Shown: positions 7,976-16,319, counted from the first letter of the stretch. The stretch: 22,903 bases of DNA from Ktedonobacter sp. 13_1_20CM_4_53_11 (GCA_001919995.1 MNIY01000057.1:1-22903); one strand, 5' to 3'. Translations and numbers: made by a program. The notes: generated by a model from the letters alone, not told the origin.

Positions 7976-9962
7976 CAGCGCTTGTATCCTCCAAAATCGC
8001 GCGCAACTGTTTAGCATCAAGCGTTTCATGCAAGCGCAGTGAACGAGCAATGCCATTGAGTGTCTCACGGTGCGAAGTCAACAGGCTGATAGCACGATCA
8101 TAGGCCCGCTTCACGATACGATTAACTTCTTCGTCAATGATGTTGGCCGTCTGCTCACTATACTCGCGAGAGCCGCTTGAGAGGACGGTTCCTGCGAATG
8201 GATCTTCGCGTTCGCTAAAGGAGATCGTTCCGAGACGCTCGCTCATGCCCCAACGCGTCACCATCTGGCGCGCAATGGCCGTGACACGCTGCAAGTCGTT
8301 TTCCGCGCCTGTCGTGATGTGTCCAATTGCTACTTGCTCAGCGGCGCGTCCACCCAGCGCTGTCACCAGTTGCGCCTCCAGGTACTCTTTCGAGTAGTTA
8401 TAGCGATCATCTATCGGCGTATACTGTGTCACGCCAAGTGCCTGACCACGAGGCACAATCGTCACTTTGGTCACCGGATCAACATAATCCTGTAGCATAC
8501 CCGTCAGCGCATGACCGCTTTCATGGTAGGCAATGACATTCAGATCAGCCTCACTCAACACCAAAGGACGCTCTGCACCGATGAGAATCCTGTCCAGAGC
8601 AGCATCAAAGCAGTTTTGTGTCACCGCAATCAGGTTGCGGCGTGCTGCCAGGAGAGCCGCTTCGTTGACGAGGTTGGCGATGTCCGCGCCAACCATACCA
8701 GGAGTGGCACGAGCGATCGTAATCAAGTCGACGTTTGTTGCTAGAGGCACATTGCGAGTATGAATCTTGAGAATGGCCAGGCGACCATTCCAGTCGGGAC
8801 GCTCGACTGTCACTTGCCGATCGAAGCGCCCAGGACGCAGGAGCGCCTTGTCCAGCCCATCGGGCCGATTGGTAGCAGCGATGACGACAACAGACTGGCG
8901 TGTATCAAAGCCATCCATCTCAACCAGTAACTGGTTCAAGGTTTGCTCACGCTCGTCGTTGCTATTGATGCTGAAACCCCGCTGGCGCCCGACGGCATCG
9001 ATCTCATCGATGAAGATGATGCTGGGGGATGCCTTCTTGGCTTGATCGAAGAGGTCACGCACGCGACTTGCACCGACACCGACCAGCACTTCGACGAACG
9101 CTGAACCGCTCATCGAGAAGAAGGGGACTCTCGCCTCACCTGCGACAGCGCGTGCCAGCAAGGTCTTACCGGTTCCGGGAGGGCCTACCAGTAGCACGCC
9201 ACGGGGAATCTTTCCACCCAGGCGTTGAAACTTCTCCGGTGTCTTGAGAAATTCAACGACCTCAACGAGATCGTATTTGGCCTCATCAACCCCAGCCACA
9301 TCAGTAAACGTTGTGCCTGGCCTATCACCCAGCTCTACCCTGGCCTTACTCTTCCCAAAGCTGGAGATGTCCTGCTGGGTCTTTGTGGCCCGACGAGCAA
9401 AGAAGAAGATGACGCCGATCACTACAATCAAGGGGAGAAAGGTGAGCACAATGTTCAGCAAAAGATTTTGACCAGCGGCGGGCTTCGCCTGGTACTGTAC
9501 GTGATACGTGTTCAGCAAGGCGATGAGGTTGGGGTCGCCGTAGGGGAGCTGTGTCAGGTGATACTGCTTCGTAAGCACAGGGGTACCATTGGCATCCGTT
9601 AAAGAGAGAGCGTTCTTGAAGTCACCGGTGATGTCCTGCCCCTGGAAAGTAGCATCCTTGACATTGCCTGCTTGAACTTGCTTGTAGAACACACTGTAAG
9701 GTACCTCTCCAACACTTTGTTCATTGACACTCGAGCCTGGAGAGAAGAATTGGATGAAGGACCAGGAGATCAACACTATACCGACTAGAAGGAGAGAGAG
9801 CTTCAATAATTGCCTGCCATTATTTCGTGGGCTACCGCCATTGCTGTCGTTGCTCCCATCGCCTGAGCGCTGTCGTCCTGTCGGGCTCTGATCATCTGTG
9901 TTGCGCTGGTACATACGTACAACCTGAGTATCCATAGGTTGAACCGCTTTCTGGGTGATCAA
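7956..9962 (-). CDS. ftsH: ATP-dependent zinc metalloprotease FtsH
   Basis: Membrane-anchored AAA+ protease that degrades misfolded membrane proteins and selected regulators. Length from the TTG at 9962 is 668 residues. A polar, Asn/Ser/Gly-rich leader is followed by helix 1 (52-73), an extracytoplasmic domain and helix 2 (167-190). The AAA module shows Walker A GPPGTGKT (260-267), Walker B IIFIDEID (315-322) and the second region of homology with arginine fingers (363-384). The zinc site is HESGH (480-484), with D556 as the probable third ligand; Ser replaces the commoner Ala in HEAGH. The TTG has GGTGA just upstream; the ATG at 9935 is an alternative start with a weaker ribosome site. It stands alone on the minus strand, behind a structured leader. 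Confidence 0.96.
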   Translation of the reverse strand: MITQKAVQPMDTQVVRMYQRNTDDQSPTGRQRSGDGSNDSNGGSPRNNGRQLLKLSLLLVGIVLISWSFIQFFSPGSSVNEQSVGEVPYSVFYKQVQAGNVKDATFQGQDITGDFKNALSLTDANGTPVLTKQYHLTQLPYGDPNLIALLNTYHVQYQAKPAAGQNLLLNIVLTFLPLIVVIGVIFFFARRATKTQQDISSFGKSKARVELGDRPGTTFTDVAGVDEAKYDLVEVVEFLKTPEKFQRLGGKIPRGVLLVGPPGTGKTLLARAVAGEARVPFFSMSGSAFVEVLVGVGASRVRDLFDQAKKASPSIIFIDEIDAVGRQRGFSINSNDEREQTLNQLLVEMDGFDTRQSVVVIAATNRPDGLDKALLRPGRFDRQVTVERPDWNGRLAILKIHTRNVPLATNVDLITIARATPGMVGADIANLVNEAALLAARRNLIAVTQNCFDAALDRILIGAERPLVLSEADLNVIAYHESGHALTGMLQDYVDPVTKVTIVPRGQALGVTQYTPIDDRYNYSKEYLEAQLVTALGGRAAEQVAIGHITTGAENDLQRVTAIARQMVTRWGMSERLGTISFSEREDPFAGTVLSSGSREYSEQTANIIDEEVNRIVKRAYDRAISLLTSHRETLNGIARSLRLHETLDAKQLRAILEDTSAVPTGPL

Positions 9963-9996
9963 CGATCACCTGGATGAGTATACTAGTATGATTGTT

Positions 9997-10100
9997 GAAG
10001 CTCCTGGATGCAGAGGCAGAATCACCTCTTTGACTGCGTTGTCAAAGTGAGAACCAGAGGACTGGTTTGAGCGATTTTGCGGCCTGAAACCAGGAGCTTC
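9997..10100. ncRNA. Candidate structured RNA or regulatory region upstream of ftsH
   Basis: An 11-bp perfect inverted repeat (GAAGCTCCTGG at 9997-10007, CCAGGAGCTTC at 10090-10100) encloses three smaller hairpins: AGAGG/CCTCT (10012-10016, 10025-10029), CTTTGAC/GTCAAAG (10028-10034, 10041-10047; the first two share two bases) and AACCAG/CTGGTT (10052-10057, 10062-10067). The right closing arm also fits a competing hairpin, CCTG-AAAC-CAGG (10083-10094). The whole resembles a multibranched RNA of about 104 nt. It could be the ftsH 5' leader (minus strand) or a plus-strand transcript. It matches no riboswitch class I recognise; a small MITE-like insertion with 11-bp ends is the alternative. Confidence 0.4.
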
Positions 10101-10114
10101 TATAGGAGAACGCT

Positions 10115-10222
10115 GTGTCGTATCGTTCTTTCACATATGTAGATTCGCCGCAGGTTACAGCATTTGCCAACCCTCTGCCCAGCCCCATTTTCACACGTCG
10201 TTTGATAGGTAATTTCGTCTAG
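10115..10222 (+). CDS. Possible 35-residue peptide between the hairpin region and E2
   Basis: A GTG at 10115 lies six bases after AGGAG (10104-10108) and opens a 35-codon frame ending with TAG at 10220-10222, inside block 1 of element E2. The peptide (starting MSYRSFTYVDSP) has no recognisable domain. The good ribosome spacing is the only support; a chance frame is quite possible. Confidence 0.2.
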   Translation: MSYRSFTYVDSPQVTAFANPLPSPIFTRRLIGNFV

Positions 10223-10296
10223 AAGGTTTTCTGCGCAACAAGATGATGAATTACACATTTTTGTCGATGTACTCCTGCGCTCTATGAGGTATATCT
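10204..10296 (+). promoter_or_regulatory. Element E2: three-block conserved regulatory element
   Basis: Second copy. Block 1 (10204-10221) reads GATAGGTAATTTCGTCTAG-like, block 2 (10248-10269) begins GAATTACAC and ends TGTCGATG, and block 3 (10287-10296) is AGGTATATCT. The spacers of 26 and 17 bp match E1 exactly in length while differing in sequence. The upstream half-site has one change, GTAATTT. It ends 80-101 bp before the two possible starts of the ECF-like sigma gene. Confidence 0.7.
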
Positions 10297-10376
10297 AGTG
10301 TGGTGGCGCGTAACATACAAGTATCCTCGAGCTGCTTCGTGTACGAGCCTCCAATCGCTTAGAGGAAGCTAAATAT

Positions 10377-10970
10377 TTGGAAAGAGATGAGATACAGATG
10401 CCAACAATATCGCATGTACGAGATAGCATCAATATTCCCATGGATGTGCAGGAGTACCAAACATTTGTTGAGGAGAACCTTAGCCTGATCTATCGCTATA
10501 TGTATAGCAAGGTCCGGAACAGAGAGGATGCTGAGGATCTGACGTCGCAAATCTTTCTCAAAGTAGTAAGCAAAATTGATCTCAGTCATAGCCGGCAAAG
10601 GGTGCAACAATGGCTGTTTCTCATTGCACGCACAACTATCGCGGACTACTGGCGAGATCATTATCGTCACCCCTCGAGTTCACTGGATGAGTTGTTAGAA
10701 ACCGGCTGGGAGGTCACGATGCGGGAAGAGACGATAGTGACAAACAGCTACGCCGCCGACCGCGTCCAACGTATTCTTCGCGCATTGCCTCAGCGATATC
10801 GAGAGGTCTTGCATTGCCGTTTTCTCCTCAACCTCTCAATAAGAGAGACTGCTTCAAGGATGGGAGTGACAGAGGCAAACGTCAAAGTCTTACAGTTTCG
10901 TGCTTTGAAACGTGCTGCTGATCTTGAACAGGTCGTCATAGACGAACCATATTGTAACTGCCTTCCGTAG
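10377..10970 (+). CDS. ECF-like sigma-70 family RNA polymerase sigma factor
   Basis: A two-domain sigma factor of 197 residues from the TTG at 10377 (AGAGGAAG eight bases upstream), or 190 from the ATG at 10398. Region 2 is seen at about 27-95: YQTFVEENLSLIYRYMY, then REDAEDLTSQIFLKV and WLFLIARTTIADYWRDH. After a linker, region 4 occupies about 128-185, with LPQRYREVLHCRFLLNLSIRE and a helix-turn-helix ending VTEANVKVLQFRALKRA. It has no region 3 and so fits the ECF class. Element E2 lies directly upstream, so control by E2, and perhaps autoregulation, is plausible. The STAND-LuxR gene starts 67 bp downstream; no anti-sigma gene is adjacent. Confidence 0.92.
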   Translation: MERDEIQMPTISHVRDSINIPMDVQEYQTFVEENLSLIYRYMYSKVRNREDAEDLTSQIFLKVVSKIDLSHSRQRVQQWLFLIARTTIADYWRDHYRHPSSSLDELLETGWEVTMREETIVTNSYAADRVQRILRALPQRYREVLHCRFLLNLSIRETASRMGVTEANVKVLQFRALKRAADLEQVVIDEPYCNCLP

Positions 10971-10971
10971 T

Positions 10972-11009
10972 AGTTCTTGGACTCAATTGTGAATCAGTTC
11001 CCGGACTCA
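10972..11009 (+). repeat. Direct repeat AGTTCyyGGACTCA between the sigma and STAND genes
   Basis: Two 14-bp copies, AGTTCTTGGACTCA (10972-10985) and AGTTCCCGGACTCA (10996-11009), 24 bp apart start to start, 12 of 14 identical. They lie in the 67-bp gap just ahead of the regulator at 11038 and could be paired regulator sites. Confidence 0.6.
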
Positions 11010-11037
11010 CTTTTCCGGTTGCTTCCAAGTTGAACAT

Positions 11038-13641
11038 ATGTTAGATGCAGTCAACGTTCAGTTCCACAACTTGCCTTCGCAACTCACACCGCTGATCGGA
11101 CGCGAGCAAGAGAGACAGGCAGTTTGCACACTCCTCCGACGACCAGGAGTGCGCCTCGTCACGCTCACGGGTACGGGCGGAGTTGGCAAAACACGCCTGA
11201 GTTTGCAAGTCGCGACCGACTTGCTGGATGACTTTTGCGACGGCGTCTGCTTCATCCAACTGGCACCCGTGAGCGACCCTGAACTGGTCGTCGCCACGAT
11301 CACGCGCACCCTTGGCATCAAGGAGGTGGGAGAGCGATCACTCCTCGATCTTCTCACATCCTATTTACAAGACAAGCACCTGCTGTTACTGCCAGACAAC
11401 TTTGAGCAGGTTCTGCCGGCAGCACCGCAGCTTTCAAACCTGCTGGCTGCTTGTCCTCACGTCAAGGTCCTGGTGACCAGCCGTGCTGTGTTACACGTTC
11501 ATGGAGAACACGAGTATCCTGTCCCACCACTGGCGCTCCCCGACCTCTCTCATCTTCCGGAGAGCGAAACCATCTCACAGTATGCATCGGTCGCCCTTTT
11601 CCTGGAGCGAGCAAGGGCTGCCAGGCCCAATTTTACGATGACAGCCGTCAATAGCCGCACGATCGCGGAGATTTGTGTCCGCCTGGATGGATTGCCTCTC
11701 GCCATTGAACTTGCAGGGGCGCGCATCAACCTGCTTCCCCCGCAGGCGCTGCTGGCCCGGTTGGAGCATCGCCTGGACGTGTTGACGAGTGGGCCCCAGG
11801 ATGTTCCTGCGCGGCAGCAGACCCTGCGCAACATGCTCGCCTGGAGTTATGATTTGCTGGATGCCGCAGAGCAGCGTCTCTTCCGGCGCCTCTCCATTTT
11901 TGTTGGCGGCTGCACATTGGAAGCTGTGGAGGGTCTCTATCAAGCTCTCGGTGAGATGCCGGCATACGTGCTGGATGGGGTAGCTTCCCTGATCGATAAG
12001 AGCTTGCTACGACAAACGGATCAGGAGGGGGAGGAACCCCGACTCGTGATGCTGGAGACGATCCGTGAGTACGGTCTGGAGTGCTTGACTGCGACTGGCG
12101 AGATGGAGATCACCCGCCAGGCTCATGCTGCTCACTACCTGTCGTTGGCGGAGGAGGCAGAGCTAGAACTGGGAGGGCCACAGCAAGCATCGCGGTTGGA
12201 GCAGTTGGAGCGGGAGCATGACAACCTGCGAGCGGCGTTGCAGTGGGTGATAGAACAGGCCGGCAAAGACGATTCCGGGCAACGTGCTGTTAATAGGGGA
12301 GAGATGGCCCTGAGGTTGGCGGGAGCGCTGCGCAGTTTCTGGGTAGCACATGGTCATATCAGTGAAGGGCGGCATTTCCTGGAGCGTGCATTGGCTGTAA
12401 GCGAGGGAGTCGAGGCAGCAGTACAGGCGAAGGCGCTCTTCGTGACGGCGTACCTGGCCTTCGTCCAAAGCGACCATGAGCGCACAGAGGAACTGGGCAA
12501 GCAGAGCCTGGCGCTGTATCGAGATCTCGAAGACCAACCAGGCATAGCCTTCGCGCTCTCGTTGCTGGGAAGTGTAGCCTGGACGAAGGGCAAGATGGTT
12601 GCAGCTCGGACTCTGACGGAGGAAGCCCTGGCAGTTGCCAGGCAGGTAGACGATATGGATCGCATTGCCTACTCCCTCTTTGTGTTAGGACTGCTCTCCA
12701 GCAGCCTGGGTGAGTACACCCGGGCCTGTGCCCTCTACCAGGAGAGCGTGGCGGTTCACCGGGCGGCGGGGAACAAGCGGGGTCTTGCTCATACCCTCTC
12801 CCAATTCGCCCAGGTGCTCTTTGTCTCCCAGGTGGATCAGGCGCAGGTGATCCCTCTGCTCGAGGAATGTCTCACGCTCTCTGAGGATGTGGGCTTCAAG
12901 GAGGGTATTGCGGCGTATGATTGCGTCTCGGGTCAACTGGCTCTCAGTCAGGGAGACCTGATCACGGCGCGCTCGCTGGCTGAGAAGAGCGTGGAGCTCT
13001 ACAGGGAAATAGGACACCGGCATGGTACGGCCAAGTCGCTCGCCGTTTTAGGGAAGGTACTCGCCACCGGGGGCGACTACACAGCAGCCTCCACGTACTA
13101 CGAGCAGAGCCTGGCAATCTCCGCTGAGTTGGGCGAAAAATGGGTAGCCGCCGTGTACCTGGTAGAGTTGGGGGAAGTCGTCGCGGCATTGCGACAATTA
13201 GCCTGGGCGGCACAATTGTGGGGAGCGTCAGAAGCTGTACGTGATGCTCTCGGCATCCCCATTTTTCTCGTTGAACGTGCTGATTATGAGCGCGCGGTCT
13301 CAGCAGCGCGTGCTCACCTGGGAGAGCGGGCGTTCGCTACCGCCTGGGCCCATGGACGCTCTCTGACACCGGAGCAGGCGCTCGCCGCCAGGGGGCAAAA
13401 ACCGGCTCCAACCTCGACGAAGATCGTGACTTCCCCCACGACCTATCCAGCTGGATTGACGGCACGCGAGGTAGAGGTCCTGCGCCTGCTGGCAAGCGGC
13501 ATGACTGACATCCAGATAGCTACCAAGCTCATTCTCAGTCCCCGCACCGTCCATGCCCACATCAGTTCCATCTATAGCAAGCTTGGCATTACTTCGCGCA
13601 GTGCAGCAACCCGCTATGCCATCGAGCACAACCTCGCCTGA
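11038..13641 (+). CDS. STAND ATPase - TPR - LuxR-type regulator (kinase-less paralogue)
   Basis: An 867-residue regulator closely similar to the C-terminal three quarters of the kinase-fused protein at the left edge, but starting directly at the ATPase. Walker A GTGGVGKT is at 45-52. The Walker B aspartate is D120, preceded by Pro (LLLLPDNF) where the paralogue has Leu. TPR-like repeats fill roughly 400-700, and a LuxR/GerE helix-turn-helix forms the last 62 residues, nearly identical to that of the paralogue. The ATG at 11038 has no clear Shine-Dalgarno site. It follows the ECF-like sigma gene by 67 bp and may share its transcript from E2. It presumably acts as an ATP-gated transcription activator; ligand and targets are unknown. 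Confidence 0.92.
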   Translation: MLDAVNVQFHNLPSQLTPLIGREQERQAVCTLLRRPGVRLVTLTGTGGVGKTRLSLQVATDLLDDFCDGVCFIQLAPVSDPELVVATITRTLGIKEVGERSLLDLLTSYLQDKHLLLLPDNFEQVLPAAPQLSNLLAACPHVKVLVTSRAVLHVHGEHEYPVPPLALPDLSHLPESETISQYASVALFLERARAARPNFTMTAVNSRTIAEICVRLDGLPLAIELAGARINLLPPQALLARLEHRLDVLTSGPQDVPARQQTLRNMLAWSYDLLDAAEQRLFRRLSIFVGGCTLEAVEGLYQALGEMPAYVLDGVASLIDKSLLRQTDQEGEEPRLVMLETIREYGLECLTATGEMEITRQAHAAHYLSLAEEAELELGGPQQASRLEQLEREHDNLRAALQWVIEQAGKDDSGQRAVNRGEMALRLAGALRSFWVAHGHISEGRHFLERALAVSEGVEAAVQAKALFVTAYLAFVQSDHERTEELGKQSLALYRDLEDQPGIAFALSLLGSVAWTKGKMVAARTLTEEALAVARQVDDMDRIAYSLFVLGLLSSSLGEYTRACALYQESVAVHRAAGNKRGLAHTLSQFAQVLFVSQVDQAQVIPLLEECLTLSEDVGFKEGIAAYDCVSGQLALSQGDLITARSLAEKSVELYREIGHRHGTAKSLAVLGKVLATGGDYTAASTYYEQSLAISAELGEKWVAAVYLVELGEVVAALRQLAWAAQLWGASEAVRDALGIPIFLVERADYERAVSAARAHLGERAFATAWAHGRSLTPEQALAARGQKPAPTSTKIVTSPTTYPAGLTAREVEVLRLLASGMTDIQIATKLILSPRTVHAHISSIYSKLGITSRSAATRYAIEHNLA

Positions 13642-13700
13642 AAGCCACTCTCACACCCTACGAATTCGACGATCTGTTTCTCCCGACCACAACAACGGTA

Positions 13701-13795
13701 GCTAGGTAATTCTGTCTAGAGGATTCCCAGGGCAATGAAGGGAAAGAATTACACGTTTCTGTCGATGTATGCCGGCCTATCAGTAAGGTATATCT
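13701..13795 (+). promoter_or_regulatory. Element E3: three-block conserved regulatory element
   Basis: Third copy. Block 1 (13701-13718) reads GCTAGGTAATTCTGTCTAG-like, block 2 (13746-13767) begins GAATTACAC and ends TGTCGATG, and block 3 (13786-13795) is AGGTATATCT. The spacers are 27 and 18 bp, one more each than in E1 and E2. GTAATTC and GAATTAC again form an inverted pair. It precedes the SigA-like gene by 68-116 bp, depending on which start is used. The rest of the 270-bp gap (13642-13911) holds nothing recognisable. Confidence 0.7.
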
Positions 13796-13911
13796 CTGGT
13801 AGAGCGTGTAGCACACCTGAAGCAAAGAACGAGTGTTGAATCGAGTAACCGATCACGAATAACTTGAATAGATACTCGAAACGGCAAGCATTCCAAAGGG
13901 AGCAGGGATTC

Positions 13912-14766
13912 ATGGTATTATTCAAAGACTCACAAGATACGCGCACCATCACTGGTCGGCAGGATACGGAATCTAAAGATAGCTTGAATAGCTACCTGTG
14001 TGATGTTCGTAGATTTAACCTCCTCACTTATGCTGAGGAAACCGATCTCGCGCGACAAGCCGGTGTCGGCAATGAACTGGCGCGTCACAAGCTGATCGAG
14101 TCAAATTTGCGCCTTGTCATCGCTATTGCGCGTCACTACAACAATTCAGGTGTGCCTCTTGTAGACCTCATCCAGGAAGGTAACCTGGGGCTGATACGTG
14201 CCGCCGAGAAATTTGACTATCAGCGTGGCTACCATTTCGGAACGTATGCGACCTGGTGGATCCGCCAGGCAGTAAGCCGCGCTGTTGAAGATCAGTCACG
14301 TCTGATTCATCTCCCTGAGCATGTGGCGACACGCCTGCGCAAGGTCCGACGCATCTCGGCGCAACTCTCGCAAGAGAGCGGGCAGGATCCCGTGCCGGAG
14401 CAGATAGCTGGGGCAAGCAATATGGATCTGGACGAAGTTAATTATCTGCTTGGCCTCGTCGAACAGCCTGTTTCTCTTGACACGCCCATTGATGATGAGG
14501 CCAATTTCTCACTCGTTGACACGCTTGATGATAGTGCAGCCCTGACTGAAACTGCCTCGCACCATCTCCTTGATGAAGAACTGCATCAAGCGCTCGCCTT
14601 GCTTAATCCACGTGAACGCATGGTCATCACCCTGCGCTACGGTATTGGCGATGGCCGCTGCCGTACCTTGCTCGAAATCGGGAAAGAACTGGGTATCTCA
14701 CGTGAGCGTGTTCGCCAACTCGAGGTGAGATCTTTGAAGAAGATGCGCGGATGCGTCGCCAAGTAG
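13912..14766 (+). CDS. RpoD/SigA-like group 2 sigma factor
   Basis: A sigma-70 factor of 284 residues from the ATG at 13912 (CAGGGA close upstream), or 300 from a TTG at 13864. Region 1.2 ([21 protein letters not shown]) is followed by region 2 with [18 protein letters not shown] and the -10-binding [16 protein letters not shown]. Region 3 starts near [13 protein letters not shown], and region 4 ends with [18 protein letters not shown]. Region 1.1 is absent and the length is short for the housekeeping factor, so it is more likely an alternative group 2 sigma. Element E3 lies upstream; a Rieske gene follows after 66 bp and may be co-transcribed. A degenerate copy of its C-terminus lies before cydA. 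Confidence 0.93.
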   Translation: MVLFKDSQDTRTITGRQDTESKDSLNSYLCDVRRFNLLTYAEETDLARQAGVGNELARHKLIESNLRLVIAIARHYNNSGVPLVDLIQEGNLGLIRAAEKFDYQRGYHFGTYATWWIRQAVSRAVEDQSRLIHLPEHVATRLRKVRRISAQLSQESGQDPVPEQIAGASNMDLDEVNYLLGLVEQPVSLDTPIDDEANFSLVDTLDDSAALTETASHHLLDEELHQALALLNPRERMVITLRYGIGDGRCRTLLEIGKELGISRERVRQLEVRSLKKMRGCVAK

Positions 14767-14832
14767 AGATATCAATACATCCATGTGTAGAGAGTTCGCA
14801 AGAGCTTCTACCAGGCTAGAAAGTGGGTCATC

Positions 14833-15531
14833 ATGAGTATTACTACACCGCCGATAAAACCACAGCTCACACCACAACAATATGAAATGTTGCATGGTGG
14901 AGGGGCTGAAGCTGCTGAAATTGCGAAACAGCGATTGTCACGCAGGCGTTTCCTTCGTCGATCTCTGTTTGCCGTCTGGGGACTATCTGCAACCGCCGGT
15001 GTGGCTGGTGCGCTCAACATGCTGTATCCAAACCTGACCGGTCAGTTTGGCTCTCTATTGACAGTTGGCAAAAAAGCAGATTTTCTGGCTGCCAGGCCTT
15101 CTGATTTCAAGATCGATCAAGCTGGCATGTTCTATCGCCAACCGGCTAAAGCCTATGTCGTCCATCTCGCCCAAGACACAACGTTCTCATTGCAAGGGAC
15201 AACGCTTGGGGATCAGCTGGCCTCGGAGACAGTCGTTAAAGATAGCGATGGCTCGTACTGGATTGCCTTGTTTCAACGATGTGTCCATCTGGGTTGTACC
15301 GTCCCGTTTCGCGATGACTGTGTGAGTTTCAAATGCCCCTGTCACGGCTCTCATTATAATGTGACTGGTGAATATCTGGATGGCCCAGCCCCAAGGAGCC
15401 TGGATCGCTTCGCCCTCTCCTTCAACGGAGAAGATGTGGTGATTGACACGGGAACACTCAACAATAAAGTGCCGCATCCTGATGCCACGACGCGCTTGAT
15501 TCCAGTGCCAACCGTACAATGTAGTGCATAA
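14833..15531 (+). CDS. Rieske [2Fe-2S] protein, Tat-exported
   Basis: A 232-residue membrane-anchored Rieske iron-sulphur protein resembling the QcrA subunit of menaquinol-cytochrome c reductase. The N-terminus has a twin-arginine-like RRRFLRR (37-43) followed by a hydrophobic segment of about 18 residues, typical of Tat-dependent Rieske anchors. The cluster motifs are CVHLGC (150-155) and CPCHGS (168-173), giving C150, H152, C168 and H171 as cluster ligands and C155 and C170 as the usual disulphide. No cytochrome b partner is nearby, so its complex is unknown. It sits between the SigA-like sigma factor and a peroxiredoxin on the same strand. The ATG at 14833 has only a weak upstream GTGGG. 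Confidence 0.93.
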   Translation: MSITTPPIKPQLTPQQYEMLHGGGAEAAEIAKQRLSRRRFLRRSLFAVWGLSATAGVAGALNMLYPNLTGQFGSLLTVGKKADFLAARPSDFKIDQAGMFYRQPAKAYVVHLAQDTTFSLQGTTLGDQLASETVVKDSDGSYWIALFQRCVHLGCTVPFRDDCVSFKCPCHGSHYNVTGEYLDGPAPRSLDRFALSFNGEDVVIDTGTLNNKVPHPDATTRLIPVPTVQCSA

Positions 15532-15641
15532 CATCATAAATACACTTGATCATTCCAAAGAGAAGTAAGGCAAGCTCGACAAGAAGCAAGAACGGTTCTA
15601 TTTGTTCTCACAAACATTCATTTTCAAGAGGAGGAGACGCT

Positions 15642-16142
15642 ATGAGCAAACGTGAAAACCAGGCACAGCCGGCAAAAGGGAAGGTGCAGGTTGGAGACTG
15701 GGCACAGGACTTTACCCTCCCCGACCAATCAGGGGCGTGGGTCTGCCTTGGAGATTTTCTCGGGAAGACGGCCATCGTGCTGTACTTCTATCCAAAGGAT
15801 AACACTTCCGTCTGTACAGCCGAAGCATGCGCCTTTCGGGACAGGTACGAGGTCTTTAAGGCTGCCGGAGCGGAGGTCATCGGCATTAGTTCAGACTCCG
15901 TGGAGTCCCACCGGCATTTTGCTCAGGAACACGAGCTCCCCTTTCTTCTGTTGAGCGATGAGGGTGGCATCATCAGAAAGCGCTATGGTGTGTCTACTGC
16001 TTTTGGTCTTCCGGGGCGCGTGACATACGTCATCGATAGACAGGGAATTGTCCGTCACATCTTCTTCTCACAATTTACTTCAGAGAAACATGTCACAGAA
16101 GCGCTCGAGACCCTGCGTACGATACAAGAGGAACATGTGTAA
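15642..16142 (+). CDS. bcp: Peroxiredoxin, BCP/PrxQ type
   Basis: A thiol peroxidase of 166 residues that reduces hydrogen peroxide and organic peroxides. The thioredoxin-fold AhpC/TSA core has VCTAEAC with peroxidatic C58 and resolving C63 five residues later, the spacing of the BCP/PrxQ group. The usual TPGC is TSVC here, with the conserved Pro lost just before the catalytic Cys, which is unusual. LPFLLLSDEGG and GRVTYVIDRQG are also typical. The frame is open further upstream (to 15546), but AGGAGGAG ends seven bases before the ATG at 15642, which fixes the start. It lies 110 bp after the Rieske gene and is followed by a terminator. Confidence 0.93.
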   Translation: MSKRENQAQPAKGKVQVGDWAQDFTLPDQSGAWVCLGDFLGKTAIVLYFYPKDNTSVCTAEACAFRDRYEVFKAAGAEVIGISSDSVESHRHFAQEHELPFLLLSDEGGIIRKRYGVSTAFGLPGRVTYVIDRQGIVRHIFFSQFTSEKHVTEALETLRTIQEEHV

Positions 16143-16178
16143 CTCGTTCGCTCACCACCGGTCCCAGTGCAACATCGA

Positions 16179-16236
16179 CTCCTCTGCTTGGTTCTGTCGT
16201 TTTCGTTTCAACAGTCTCGCAGAGGAGGCCTTTTTT
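16179..16236 (+). terminator. Terminator after the peroxiredoxin gene
   Basis: CTCCTCTGC (16179-16187) pairs perfectly with GCAGAGGAG (16219-16227), and TTTTTT follows at 16231-16236. The 31-nt loop contains a further CTGT/ACAG pairing that would shorten it. It lies between convergent genes. Confidence 0.75.
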
Positions 16237-16319
16237 GCCTCAGCCTCGCTTGTCCGGCATTCCCAACTTGTTCCTGCTTGATCAGTTCCTGGACGATTCG
16301 GGATGAGTCCTCCCTCGTC

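Noticed and set aside
9997..10100. tRNA or known riboswitch in the ftsH upstream region
   Set aside because: The closing stem is 11 bp rather than 7, there is no CCA or T-loop signature, and the hairpins do not match a riboswitch class I can recognise.
4156..13795. E1-E3 as copies of a MITE or other mobile repeat
   Set aside because: The conserved blocks are separated by diverged spacers of almost fixed length, there are no terminal repeats or target duplications, and all copies lie upstream of same-strand genes at similar distance.
16224..16242. GAGGC-CTTTTTT-GCCTC as the terminator hairpin after the peroxiredoxin gene
   Set aside because: The T-run would be in the loop; the 9-bp CTCCTCTGC/GCAGAGGAG stem just before the T-run fits a terminator better.
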